DNA of 10,470 nucleotides from Deltaproteobacteria bacterium (GCA_019312985.1 JAFDCC010000250.1:1-10470), one strand, 5' to 3'. Numbered from the stretch's first letter, positions 1-8,729 are shown. The notes: generated by a model not told the origin, from the letters alone. Program-made: numbers and translations.

Positions 1-138
1 CAGGAAAAAATGCTCGCCGTTTTCGGTCCGCTCGTTGCGGTCTTCGTACCGAGTGACTGCAGCGAACCCAAGCAGAACAATACAGGCCAGGCCGGCCAGG
101 ATGAGCCAGAAATGGATGTTTCTTGCAAGCGCTTTCAT
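1..138 (-). CDS. N-terminus of a membrane-anchored protein, truncated by the window edge
   Basis: Reading the minus strand from the ATG at 138-136 gives 46 uninterrupted codons to the window edge. The protein begins MKALARNIHF, followed by a hydrophobic stretch (about residues 9-27: WLILAGLACIVLLGFAAV) and then a charged segment rich in Asp, Glu, Arg and Asn. This is a typical signal anchor or uncleaved signal peptide with the bulk of the protein in the periplasm. The start lies one base after the TAA stop of the preceding gene (142-140), so the gene is very probably the fifth member of the same operon and translationally coupled to it. A weak GAG lies about six bases before the ATG. There is too little sequence to assign a family. 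In this context it could be a further envelope component of the export system, but that is only inference. Confidence 0.72.
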   Translation of the reverse strand, partial: MKALARNIHFWLILAGLACIVLLGFAAVTRYEDRNERTENGEHFFL

Positions 139-139
139 T

Positions 140-1996
140 TTACTCAACACCGTTTCCCGCCCATTGCCAGCGGCTGTCCCGCCGGGCAATCATCATGTCC
201 GGCGGCAGGCTGATGCTGCCGAGCAGCCTGTTTTCAATGTACCCTTGCAGCACCCCGTTGTCGCCATCCTCTGCTGCCCGGGTGATATGAACCCTGGCAC
301 CGCTGCCATTCTGCCACAGGGGGTGGAGCAACTCCTGCAGTTGACGCGGTGCCATGCCGTTGTAACGGAAATTTTCTGAGAAACAGGCACTGTTGTCCCG
401 GCCGGCAGGGGTGGTCAGCGCCGGGCCGCAGCGGCTGATGAAGTCCGTCATTTCAGGTGAAACCGCGGCATCAAAGTAAGCATCCCTGTCAAGGATGGCC
501 CCGTAGGCAGGGGAACCGAACCACAGCCAGCGGCCCCGGAGCTTGATCAGGCTCTCCAGGGGAAACCAGCCGATGGACCCCTCATTCATGTTGGCATAGG
601 AATATTTCAGGCTGCCCCGCAGGTAAGCCCTGTTGTTGTCAATGCGCAGTTTTTCAATCTGGACAAATTCCAGTTCGCCGCTGCCGCCATAGAATATCTT
701 TTTCCAGTAGCCGTACATCGACCTGTAGTCCTCGTCCCTGTTTTCATAGCCCATGGCATAGTGGTAGAGGATACGGTTGATGTCCCCGGTGGCGATGTCG
801 CTCGCAAAGGCACGGAAAAATTCGCGGATCTCTTCGGGAACCGGCGTGGCGACAACGAAATTCGGCTCGTAATAGGGCCGTTCCTCCGGGTCGGCTGCAG
901 TTTGCCGGGAAGGCGGAGGCGCCGCAGCGGCAAGGACAAGCCTGAAAAGCTGCTCGTAGCCGCTGTTTTGCGCCAAGGGGAACCGGCTTTTTGAGGACAC
1001 GGCTATGAGAAGGTCAAGTTCCGGCGCCAGAACAAGGTACTGGCCCGATTCGCCGGCAGCCATGACAACGTTCCTGCCGATGAAAGAGGCGTAATGCCAG
1101 CCGCCCCAAAAGCCTCCGCCGGGGGGTGTGGCAGAAATCCCAGTTATGGTGCGGGTCCAGGCGGCCGGGATGATCCGGTTTTTCTGCCACATCCCGTTAT
1201 GCATGACGAGGTAGCCGAACTTGGCCAAATCCAGGGTGCGCAGCTGAAAACCGGTAAACGGGTTCAACAGGCCATCCGTTTCTTTTGTCTCGGCAACGGT
1301 GGTGATGCCGAGCGGCGCAAAAAGATGCTGGTGGGCAAAGGCGAAGACGCTCATGGAGGAGGCCTGCTGCAGTACTTCGGCCAGCAGGTAGTGGGCGGCG
1401 AAAGCGGCAGCCGGGGAAGGAGGCGTAACTGCAGGGAAAAGAGTCCGGATCGCGGCCTCTATCCTGTTCCCTCCAAAAAAGAGTTTCCAGTACTCGGCCG
1501 TCTTTTCCCCCCAGAGGAGCGGGGCTTTCACCTGGAGCAGGTCTGCAATCGTTGGGGAAACGCCGTCCTGTCCCGGGCCGGGCCTGAAGTAATCGGGGAA
1601 AAAATCCTCCAGGGACTGGTCCGGTCCGGTCAGCAGCTTTCTGTCAATGGCAATACCGACCAGGGCATGGAGGATGGGGCCATTAAGTGAATGGAGATAC
1701 TCCTTTTCCTGCGGGCCTCCCTTCCAGTAGTATTTTTCATGAACGGTCCTGCCGTTTTTGATAATGACCATGCCGCGCGCCATCGGCAGCCTGGTTTCAA
1801 TGTAGTCCGCCGCCTCTTTCAGCAGTTGCGGGTCTATGCCCTCGTCGGCTGCCTCGGCCGGGTTCCACTGCTTCTTTTCGATATGAACACGCTGGTCGCC
1901 GAAATTCATGGAGATGTAATAAATGAAACAGGGAACAGTGATGAGCAGCCCCAGGAAAATCAATCCGTCTCGCAGTTTGGGCGGCAGTCTTTTCAT
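140..1996 (-). CDS. Membrane-anchored degenerate beta-lactamase-fold (class C serine hydrolase-like) protein with C-terminal NTF2-like domain
   Basis: The 618-residue protein has an N-terminal membrane anchor (about residues 11-30) and probably faces the periplasm. Residues about 55-355 resemble the class C beta-lactamase/penicillin-binding-protein fold (family COG1680): the helix ALVGIAIDRKLL, the segment HLFAPLGI at about 224-231, the LAKFGYLVMHNG helix and a late GQYLVLAPELDLLIAV strand are all family hallmarks. The catalytic motifs look lost. The SxxK site reads S103-L-N-G106, so the lysine is missing. The YxN site aligns to A-A-F just before LLAEVLQ. The KTG/HxG equivalent is G-E-S-G near 315-318. 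Residues about 385-495 (acidic helix, then alternating strands ending in a Trp-rich RGRWLWFGSP) look like a SnoaL/NTF2-like domain. A further C-terminal tail of about 120 residues is unassigned. Its ATG overlaps the TGA of the upstream MMPL-type gene by four bases (ATGA). It is probably a non-catalytic binding or scaffold protein of the export system; this is inference. Confidence 0.85.
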   Translation of the reverse strand: MKRLPPKLRDGLIFLGLLITVPCFIYYISMNFGDQRVHIEKKQWNPAEAADEGIDPQLLKEAADYIETRLPMARGMVIIKNGRTVHEKYYWKGGPQEKEYLHSLNGPILHALVGIAIDRKLLTGPDQSLEDFFPDYFRPGPGQDGVSPTIADLLQVKAPLLWGEKTAEYWKLFFGGNRIEAAIRTLFPAVTPPSPAAAFAAHYLLAEVLQQASSMSVFAFAHQHLFAPLGITTVAETKETDGLLNPFTGFQLRTLDLAKFGYLVMHNGMWQKNRIIPAAWTRTITGISATPPGGGFWGGWHYASFIGRNVVMAAGESGQYLVLAPELDLLIAVSSKSRFPLAQNSGYEQLFRLVLAAAAPPPSRQTAADPEERPYYEPNFVVATPVPEEIREFFRAFASDIATGDINRILYHYAMGYENRDEDYRSMYGYWKKIFYGGSGELEFVQIEKLRIDNNRAYLRGSLKYSYANMNEGSIGWFPLESLIKLRGRWLWFGSPAYGAILDRDAYFDAAVSPEMTDFISRCGPALTTPAGRDNSACFSENFRYNGMAPRQLQELLHPLWQNGSGARVHITRAAEDGDNGVLQGYIENRLLGSISLPPDMMIARRDSRWQWAGNGVE

Positions 1997-4479
1997 GCGG
2001 TTTCCTGTCGCGCGGCAGAGGTGGACTGTTTTTCCTGCTCGGGGTCTGGGCGGCCGTACATGTAGTTAAGCAGGGCAGGGGCCAGCATGACGTCTGCCAG
2101 AAAGGCAACCAGCAGGGAGAATCCGACGACCAGGCCAAAGTCGCTGATGACCTTGAGCGAACTGAAGAGTCGGAGCCAGAAACAGCTGACGAGGATCAGC
2201 GTTGTTGTTATCAGGGCCCTGCCGGCTGAACGCAGGGTCTCGACCACCGCGGTTTCCACATCCCCGCTTTTCTGGTAGTAGATGCGGAAGTTGTGAAAGA
2301 AGTGGATCGTGTCGTCCACCGCCACCCCGATGACAATGCTGCCGCCGATGAGGTTGTAGGTGTTGAGCGGGATATCCATGAGCCCCATGAGCCCAAGCCC
2401 GGCGGCAATGGGGTAAAGGTTCGGTATCATGGCCACCAGCCCGAGCTTTATGTCACCAAGAGCGACTATCATGAAAAAGGCGATAATGAAAAAGGCTGAC
2501 AGGTAGCCGGTGGCGAGGTTGCTCATCATGGAATCTATCACCCGCGAGCCGATGGACACCGTGCCGGTGACGACAACTTTGGCCGCCGCGCCGAAGAGAC
2601 CGGTGGCATAATCCTGGAGCCGCTTGACAAAATCGACATCCATGGCGGCATCCTCCCAGTACATCATGGCGGTAAAACGGGCGAGGCTGAAGTCTGAATC
2701 GACAAATTTTTCCAGGTAGCCGGGATCGGTCTGCCTGAACTCGGAGAGCTGGCGCGCAACGAGATAGTCTTCCTGCGGGATGGTGTAATGGGCGGGATCA
2801 TCGTTGTGCCAGGATTGGTTGGTTCTCTTGGCAAGGTCCAGGACCGAGGTGATCTTGCCGGTATAGGGCCGGCCGGAAACGGTGTTCTGTTCCAGGGCAA
2901 AATCCTGCAGCTCCTGAAGCTTTGTCAGGAAGGTTCGGTTCAGGATGCCGTTTTCTGTGTCGGTGTCGATTATCACCTCCAGGGCCCTGAAGCCGCTGGT
3001 TTCATCCTCGATGAGCCTCGTCTGCTCGATGAAGGGATCCTCTTCCGCGAAGTAGTGCAGCATGTTGTGGGAAAAGTTGAACTTGAAAAAACCGGGCAGG
3101 ATGCTGATAAAGAGAATAAAGGAGAGGATGTAGATATCATGTGCATGCCGGATGCCGGTCCGTCCCATCCAGATGAGAACCCGGTTGTAGGCCGATTTTT
3201 CGTAGAGGTGTTCCCGCTCCCGGCCGGGAAGGATTTTCAAAACGGCAATCATTGCCGGCAGAAAGACCAGGGTCAGCAGCAGGCACAGGCCAATGCCGGC
3301 TGCGGTAAATATTCCCAGGTGGGCCACCGGCGCAATGTCGGTAAAGGAAAAGGCGAGCAGGCCGGCAATGGTGGTCAGGCTTGTCATGATGATGGGCAGA
3401 CCGGAATGTTTCAGGGTGCGGATGATTGCCCGGAGCCGGCCCACTTTTTTCTGGTACTTGAAGAAAACCACCATGAAATGGATAGGTGCAGTGAGGCCGA
3501 CCGAGAGAAGAATGGAGGGCAGCATCGAGGAGGTCAGGGTAAAGGGCACCCCGGCAAGGGCCATGATACCCAGGGTCGCCCCGAGTGACATCAGGACAAC
3601 GAACTGCGGCAGAAAGATTCCCGAGACCCTCCGGAAGAGGATTGCCATGAAGAAAAAGGTGAGCAGCAGGACCATGATGGACATGGTGAGCATGCTTTTT
3701 CTGATCTCAGGCTCCACATGGTACTGGTAGGCGGGGGTACCGCTGAAAACAATCCGGAAGTTCTCAGCGTCATACTGTTTCACCACCGTTTCTATGATGC
3801 CGAGTATAGCGATGTTTTCAATCTGGGAGATGGAATTGAGGGCCTGGCCGCCGGGGTGGGGTCCCTTTTTGCCGATGCCGCGGCCGCGGTTTTTTATCTC
3901 CTTGCCGTCCGCGGTCAGGGCCGAGACAGCCTGGGTCTTGATGACCATGATCATGGCGTCACCGTTGCGCGAGATATAGGCATTCCGATAGAGGGGATAG
4001 GCAAGGGCCCTTTGTCGCAACTCCTCTGCCTGTTCCCGTGTTTGCGGCAGGCCTGCCATAAACTCCTTCACCTGCAGGGTGCCCTCGGCAGCCCCGATAT
4101 ACCTGGCGTTAATGAGTGAGTCCACTTCACTCAGCAGGGGCAGGGTGTTTTCCAAATCCTGGTGAAACTGTTTCAGCCTCGCAAGAAAAGGGACGCTGAA
4201 GATGTCTTCCGAATTGATGAGGATGACAATTTTGTCGTCCCGACCGAAGAGGTCACGGAATTCCTGGTAGTCCCTGATAGCCCGGTTCTGTTCCCGGAAG
4301 GAACTTTCCAGACTGGTGGCGATACTGAGGCGGGGAATGTGAAAGCTTAAATACACGACGCCGAGAACAAGGAGCAGCAGGATTGGAATACGGAAGCGTA
4401 TTACCTGCAGGCCGAGGGAACCGAGCAGCTTTTCAGTCCTTGTCTTAAAGGGAAACTGCTGCTGCATGTTATCGGGCAT
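1993..4479 (-). CDS. MMPL/HAE3-like RND superfamily transporter
   Basis: This is an inner-membrane transporter of the RND superfamily with the two-fold architecture of predicted exporters (COG1033/MMPL type): a membrane segment near residues 30-47, a periplasmic domain to about 260, a five- to six-helix bundle at about 262-415, a second isolated helix at about 449-465, a second periplasmic domain to about 655, and a second bundle at about 656-807. The second bundle contains the expected motif GVAVDDTIHFFHNF (D722, D723). The matching position in the first bundle is SVGLTAPIHF, with no acidic residue, so any proton relay would rest on the C-terminal half. A basic insertion rich in Gly, Lys and Arg (about 193-212) sits in the first periplasmic domain. 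The start is uncertain. The ATG at 4479 is chosen (828 aa, 11-nt overlap with the upstream gene). A TTG at 4521 would give 842 aa and an ATG at 4467 would give 824 aa directly after the upstream stop. Relatives export lipids, hopanoids or other hydrophobic molecules; the substrate here is unknown. Confidence 0.9.
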   Translation of the reverse strand: MPDNMQQQFPFKTRTEKLLGSLGLQVIRFRIPILLLLVLGVVYLSFHIPRLSIATSLESSFREQNRAIRDYQEFRDLFGRDDKIVILINSEDIFSVPFLARLKQFHQDLENTLPLLSEVDSLINARYIGAAEGTLQVKEFMAGLPQTREQAEELRQRALAYPLYRNAYISRNGDAMIMVIKTQAVSALTADGKEIKNRGRGIGKKGPHPGGQALNSISQIENIAILGIIETVVKQYDAENFRIVFSGTPAYQYHVEPEIRKSMLTMSIMVLLLTFFFMAILFRRVSGIFLPQFVVLMSLGATLGIMALAGVPFTLTSSMLPSILLSVGLTAPIHFMVVFFKYQKKVGRLRAIIRTLKHSGLPIIMTSLTTIAGLLAFSFTDIAPVAHLGIFTAAGIGLCLLLTLVFLPAMIAVLKILPGREREHLYEKSAYNRVLIWMGRTGIRHAHDIYILSFILFISILPGFFKFNFSHNMLHYFAEEDPFIEQTRLIEDETSGFRALEVIIDTDTENGILNRTFLTKLQELQDFALEQNTVSGRPYTGKITSVLDLAKRTNQSWHNDDPAHYTIPQEDYLVARQLSEFRQTDPGYLEKFVDSDFSLARFTAMMYWEDAAMDVDFVKRLQDYATGLFGAAAKVVVTGTVSIGSRVIDSMMSNLATGYLSAFFIIAFFMIVALGDIKLGLVAMIPNLYPIAAGLGLMGLMDIPLNTYNLIGGSIVIGVAVDDTIHFFHNFRIYYQKSGDVETAVVETLRSAGRALITTTLILVSCFWLRLFSSLKVISDFGLVVGFSLLVAFLADVMLAPALLNYMYGRPDPEQEKQSTSAARQETA

Positions 4480-7400
4480 TTCCCGGTATGCCCTCACGCC
4501 GCCTTTCCATCGGGATGACAAACATCAGAATGGCAGGGATGACAAAAACGGTGCACACGGTAGAAACCGCCAGCCCACCCAGGAGGACACTGCCAAGCCC
4601 CCGGTACATCTCGGAGCCCGCCCCGTGGACCAGGACCAGGGGCAGCATGCCGAAAATGCTGGTGGCGGCGCTCATGTAGATGGGCCGCAGGCGGCTCCGG
4701 GTCGAATCGAGGACTGCGTCCCTGTAGTTCATGTTCCGGGAGTGAAAGTTGTTAAGCGCCTGATGGACGATGAGGATGGCGTTGTTGACCACGACGCCGA
4801 TGAGGATGACAAAGCCGAGCATGGTAAGGACATCCATGGGCTGCGGCACGAGGAAGATATTGAGGAGCTTCAGGCCGATGAAGCCGCCGGCGCCTGCCAG
4901 TGGAATTGTCAGCATTATTATCAGCGGATAAATGAAATTGCTGAAAAGGGATGCCATCAGAAGGTAGGCAATAAGGGCGGCCAGCACGAAGTTCCACTGC
5001 AGGACGTTGCGGGTTTCGATGAGTTTGTCGGCGGCGCCGCTGATCCTGACCTCCACCTCTTTGAAGAAGCCCTCGGCCCGGACGGCCGGAATGACTTCCT
5101 GCTCTATGATCTCCAGGGCCTCCTGCAAAGCCATATCACCCGGCGGTGTAATCTGCAGGGTGACGGTTCTCTTGCGCTCAAGGTGGCGTATCTGGGTCAT
5201 GCCGGCGGAATGTTCCAGCCGGGCAAGGCTCGAGACCGGCACCATCTGCCCGTTCGGGGTCGACAGCAGGGACTGGTGGAGATCCTCCGGGGTATGGATG
5301 TTGGCGTCGGCAGACTTGATGATCAGGTCGATCTTCTTTTTGCCCTCCTGCTTGAAATCCCCTACATAGGTGCCGTCCAGCAGGACGTCGAGGGCGACAC
5401 CCAATTCCCGGGAGGTCATGCTGTTGGCCCTCAAGCGTTCCCGGTCGGGGATGATCTGCGCCTCCGGGTAGGTCAGCTCAATGGAGGGGACCGGCCGTAC
5501 CTGGATACCGTCGATGGTGTCGCGGATCCTTTCAAACAATTCGGTGGCAGCCGCAACGATCAGCTCCAGGTCATCGCCGCTAATGTCAAGTTCGACGCTT
5601 CGGCCCGTACCGATGCGCCGTGAAAAAATGCCCGGCTGCAGGCTGACACCGTACATTCCCGGAATGGAGTAGATCATCCGGTTGAACAGGGGGCGCAATT
5701 CGCCGGCCCGGTCCCAGTGAGTGCTCAGGGCACCGACGATGTTGAATCCCTCGCGGCCGATGTAGAACATGTCTGCAATTCCCGGTAAACCGTTGACGTC
5801 TTTTCCCATATGGGGCCTGGCGATCTCGGTGAAGTGGTTGCCGATCTCCAGGAGTTCGTCGTCGGACAGGCCGGGCGGCGGTACCAGGATGCTGAGCACG
5901 AAATTACGGTTTCCCTGGGGCAGGTATTCCATCTTCGGGAGCAGGGCCCAGACGCAGAAAAATGCCAGCCCGGTCAGGAAACCGATGGTGGTCAGCCGTG
6001 TTTTCCAGTTGCGGATCGCCAGGGCAACCAGGTGCATGATCTGGTCGGCGAGCCAGGTACCGGAACTGACGAGAATGCTTTTCCGTTTGTTTTCTGTCGC
6101 AGCCCAGGCGCTGAAAAACTTGGTGGCGAACATGGGAATGACCGAAACCGATACAAAGAGGCTCAGAGACACCGCGGTCACCACAGCAATGGCAATATCG
6201 CGGAACAGCTGGCCTGCCTCCTCCTGGATAAAGACAATGGGGAGAAAGACGGCAACCGTGGTCACCGTCGAGGCAAAAACGGCGCCCCAGACCTCCCGGG
6301 TTCCCTCCAGGGAGGCGGCGAAGGGCGACTTGTCCATCTTGCGGTGCCGGTCGATATTTTCAATGACCACGATGGCGTTATCGACGAGCATGCCAACTGC
6401 AAAGGCGATACCGGCGAGGCTGATGACATTGAGGTTGCGCCCCATGAGGTCAAGCAGGGTGAATGTGCCGATAATGCTTATGGGGATCGCCAGGCCGACG
6501 ACGGCAGTGGCCCGGAGGCTCCGCAGGAAAAGCAGGAGCACGGCAATGGCCAGCAGGCCGCCGAAGACGATGTTCTGCTTGATAAGGTCAATGGCCCCGC
6601 CGATGTAAAAACGCTGGTCATAGAGCCAGTGAAAATAGAGTTTGTTTGGTTTGAGCTTGGTTTCGTTTAGCCACTTGACCGTCTCTTCCAGCCGGTCCGT
6701 CATCTCCAGGATGTTGGTTCCGGGTTCAGGCCGGATGCCGACAGCCATGCCGCCGGTGCCGTTGTGCAGCACCACGCCGTTCCTCTTGGCGTAGCCGAAG
6801 CCGACATCGGCGACATCCTTCAGCAGGATGCGTTTCTGGCCATCGGACCGGAGAACAACGCTGCGAATATCCTCCACCGAGTTGAATTCGGCCTTGGTCC
6901 TGATCCGGAACTTCTGGCGGCCGACATCGAGGGTGCCGGCAGAGGTGTTGACATTTTCCTTCTGCAGGGCGCCTATCAGGTCGTAGACCGTCAAGCCGAG
7001 GGCCGCCATGCGGTCCGGGCGCACGGTGACATGCATTTCTTCCCTGGTGCCGGCCCCGAGAAAAAGGTCGGCAACGCCCTTAACCCGTTCAAGGTGCTGC
7101 CGGATCTCGTTTTCAAAAAATGTGCGGTAGGTCTCGACATGCCGGGGATTGCCCTCAATGGTCTTGAGAATGACCCAGACAACGGGTGAAGTGGAAGCGC
7201 CGCTGGCATTGACCACGGGCTTGTCGACGTCATTGGGGTAGGAGGGCACTTCGTTCAGCTTGTTTGCCACCCGGGTCAGGGCCTCCTCAACGCCGGTGCC
7301 CACCTTGAAACGCAGGGTCACCGTCCCCATGCTGTTCTGGGACTCGCTTTCCATCTCCTCCAGGTTGGGCAGACCCTTCAGGGTGTTCTCCTGCTCTTCG

Positions 7401-7591
7401 ATTATCTCGCGTTCAATTTCGTACGGGGTGGCGCCGCGCCAGGTGGTGGTGACCTTGATCTCCGGCTCTATGACCGTGGGACTCAGCTGGAAAGGGAGGC
7501 GCTTTAAGCTGATCAGGCCGAACAGCAGGACGATGATGATCACCGAGATGACAGTGACCGGTTTTTCGATGGAATACCTGATGATATCCAT
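4469..7591 (-). CDS. HAE-type RND multidrug/hydrophobe efflux permease (AcrB-like)
   Basis: The 1040-residue protein has the usual AcrB/MexB-family length and layout: first helix at about 12-28, first periplasmic loop to about 335, helices 2-6 at about 337-490, a connecting segment with helix 7 at about 535-551, second periplasmic loop to about 865, and helices 8-12 at about 866-1026. Family hallmarks include GATPYEIEREI near residue 53, AFAVGMLVDNAIVVIENI in TM4 and GVVVNNAILIV in TM10. The acidic pair of AcrB TM4 (D407, D408) is D404 and N405 here, and the TM10 lysine (K940) is N936. The substitutions occur in related subfamilies, but they suggest a proton relay different from AcrB. With the adaptor encoded six bases upstream, it should form the inner-membrane part of a tripartite efflux complex needing an outer-membrane channel that is not in this window. 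The start is an ATG. A possible AGGA lies about 12 bases upstream, inside the end of the adaptor gene. The substrate is unknown. Confidence 0.95.
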   Translation of the reverse strand: MDIIRYSIEKPVTVISVIIIVLLFGLISLKRLPFQLSPTVIEPEIKVTTTWRGATPYEIEREIIEEQENTLKGLPNLEEMESESQNSMGTVTLRFKVGTGVEEALTRVANKLNEVPSYPNDVDKPVVNASGASTSPVVWVILKTIEGNPRHVETYRTFFENEIRQHLERVKGVADLFLGAGTREEMHVTVRPDRMAALGLTVYDLIGALQKENVNTSAGTLDVGRQKFRIRTKAEFNSVEDIRSVVLRSDGQKRILLKDVADVGFGYAKRNGVVLHNGTGGMAVGIRPEPGTNILEMTDRLEETVKWLNETKLKPNKLYFHWLYDQRFYIGGAIDLIKQNIVFGGLLAIAVLLLFLRSLRATAVVGLAIPISIIGTFTLLDLMGRNLNVISLAGIAFAVGMLVDNAIVVIENIDRHRKMDKSPFAASLEGTREVWGAVFASTVTTVAVFLPIVFIQEEAGQLFRDIAIAVVTAVSLSLFVSVSVIPMFATKFFSAWAATENKRKSILVSSGTWLADQIMHLVALAIRNWKTRLTTIGFLTGLAFFCVWALLPKMEYLPQGNRNFVLSILVPPPGLSDDELLEIGNHFTEIARPHMGKDVNGLPGIADMFYIGREGFNIVGALSTHWDRAGELRPLFNRMIYSIPGMYGVSLQPGIFSRRIGTGRSVELDISGDDLELIVAAATELFERIRDTIDGIQVRPVPSIELTYPEAQIIPDRERLRANSMTSRELGVALDVLLDGTYVGDFKQEGKKKIDLIIKSADANIHTPEDLHQSLLSTPNGQMVPVSSLARLEHSAGMTQIRHLERKRTVTLQITPPGDMALQEALEIIEQEVIPAVRAEGFFKEVEVRISGAADKLIETRNVLQWNFVLAALIAYLLMASLFSNFIYPLIIMLTIPLAGAGGFIGLKLLNIFLVPQPMDVLTMLGFVILIGVVVNNAILIVHQALNNFHSRNMNYRDAVLDSTRSRLRPIYMSAATSIFGMLPLVLVHGAGSEMYRGLGSVLLGGLAVSTVCTVFVIPAILMFVIPMERRREGIPGNAR

Positions 7592-7597
7592 GGAGTT

Positions 7598-8686
7598 TTA
7601 TTTCCTGAACTGCAGGGCCATGCCGTCTTCCACCCTTTTGCAGCCCTTGACCACTATTTCCTGTCCCTCTGCAAGGCCGCTGCCGCTGACGACTGCCTGC
7701 AGCCCTACATAACCGGTAACCTCGACCGGCACCATGACCGCCTTGCTGTCAACCACCCTGAAAACCATGGTTTTTCCGTACCGGTCAACAACCGCATCCC
7801 GCGGCACCAGCAGCCCCTTTGTCTCGCCGCCCTTGGGCAGTGACACCAGGGCCTCGAGTCCCCCGACCACGCCGGCGCTATTTTCCAGCCTGAACTTGGA
7901 GGTAAAGGTCCGTGTCGCGATATCCCCTCTGGCAATAAAGGCGGTATAGCGCCCGGCAAAATCCCTCCCGTTTATCCTGATGCGGACCTCTCTGCCCTTT
8001 TCCATGTTGTCCAGGATTCCGATCGGCACATCGACCAGGACGTCAATGGCGGAATCGTCTGCAATGACTGCCACCCTTCCGCCCTTGGCAACCCACTCGC
8101 CTTTTTCAGCCGACTGTTGCAGAACGGTTCCGTCAAATGGTGCGGCAATGCTTTTCTTGGCCTTGGCAATGAGGAGCCTTGCCAGGTTGGCCTCCAGGAC
8201 TGCGGCGTGCTTTTCCAGGCGCAGTTGTTTGGCGCGGTAGGAGTCATGGTCGGTTTCCGAGACAGAGCCCTGCCGGTAGAGGGAGTCTATCCGGGCAAAA
8301 TCGCGCTGGGCATTTTCAAGGTCGACGAGATTCTGCTCGGATACGGCCCGGGCCGCCGCAATTTCGGCCTCAAGCAGCTGTGAATCAAGCTGGACCAACT
8401 GGTCCCCTTTCTTGACCGCATCGCCTTCGGCGAAATTGATCCTTGTGACGAGTCCCTCAATATCAGCCGCCACCTCGGAGACCCGGGCAAAATACGTGGT
8501 GCCGACGAATTCGGCCATTGCCTGGATACTTCCTTTCTCGACCATGATGGTGGTTACCAGCAGCGGCGGTCGCTTTGATTTCGGGGGTGCTGCCTTATTC
8601 TCCTCTCCAAGCCCGGGACTGAAAAGTACGGCAAGTGATATTGTCGAGACAGTGACACCGATACAGAAGAATCGAAAGAGACGCAT
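7598..8686 (-). CDS. RND efflux periplasmic adaptor (membrane fusion protein)
   Basis: The 362-residue adaptor links an RND pump to an outer-membrane channel. Its N-terminus (MRLFRFFCIG, hydrophobic to about residue 22, then SPGLGEENK) is a signal peptide or signal anchor. No convincing lipobox is seen. A first half-lipoyl domain (about 68-100, with GLVTRINFAEGDAVKKGD) leads into an alpha-helical hairpin (about 101-178), then the second half-lipoyl motif at about 179-212 (KSIAAPFDGTV). A beta-barrel follows (about 213-290) and then a membrane-proximal domain ending KGCKRVEDGMALQFRK. The order and length are normal for the RND_mfp family. It is the first gene of the operon. A moderate AAGGG ribosome-binding site lies seven bases before the ATG, and the gene ends six bases before the permease start, which supports function as a pair. 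Whether this adaptor also serves the second, MMPL-type transporter is not known. Confidence 0.95.
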   Translation of the reverse strand: MRLFRFFCIGVTVSTISLAVLFSPGLGEENKAAPPKSKRPPLLVTTIMVEKGSIQAMAEFVGTTYFARVSEVAADIEGLVTRINFAEGDAVKKGDQLVQLDSQLLEAEIAAARAVSEQNLVDLENAQRDFARIDSLYRQGSVSETDHDSYRAKQLRLEKHAAVLEANLARLLIAKAKKSIAAPFDGTVLQQSAEKGEWVAKGGRVAVIADDSAIDVLVDVPIGILDNMEKGREVRIRINGRDFAGRYTAFIARGDIATRTFTSKFRLENSAGVVGGLEALVSLPKGGETKGLLVPRDAVVDRYGKTMVFRVVDSKAVMVPVEVTGYVGLQAVVSGSGLAEGQEIVVKGCKRVEDGMALQFRK

Positions 8687-8729
8687 GGTCTAACCCTTAT
8701 GTTTTTCTGATTCCTTTAGATGCAGAGGC

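Noticed and set aside
4480..4521. TTG at 4521 as start of the MMPL-type gene
   Set aside because: It needs a rare start codon and a 53-nt overlap with the upstream gene. The ATG at 4479 or 4467 gives normal coupling. The exact choice remains open.
4466..5623. Long plus-strand open frame of 385 codons antisense to the HAE permease
   Set aside because: Its translation is rich in Gly, Asp, His and Gln with no domain pattern, and it mirrors codon bias on the opposite strand of a clear RND gene. The antisense frame at 2788-3588 is rejected for the same reason.
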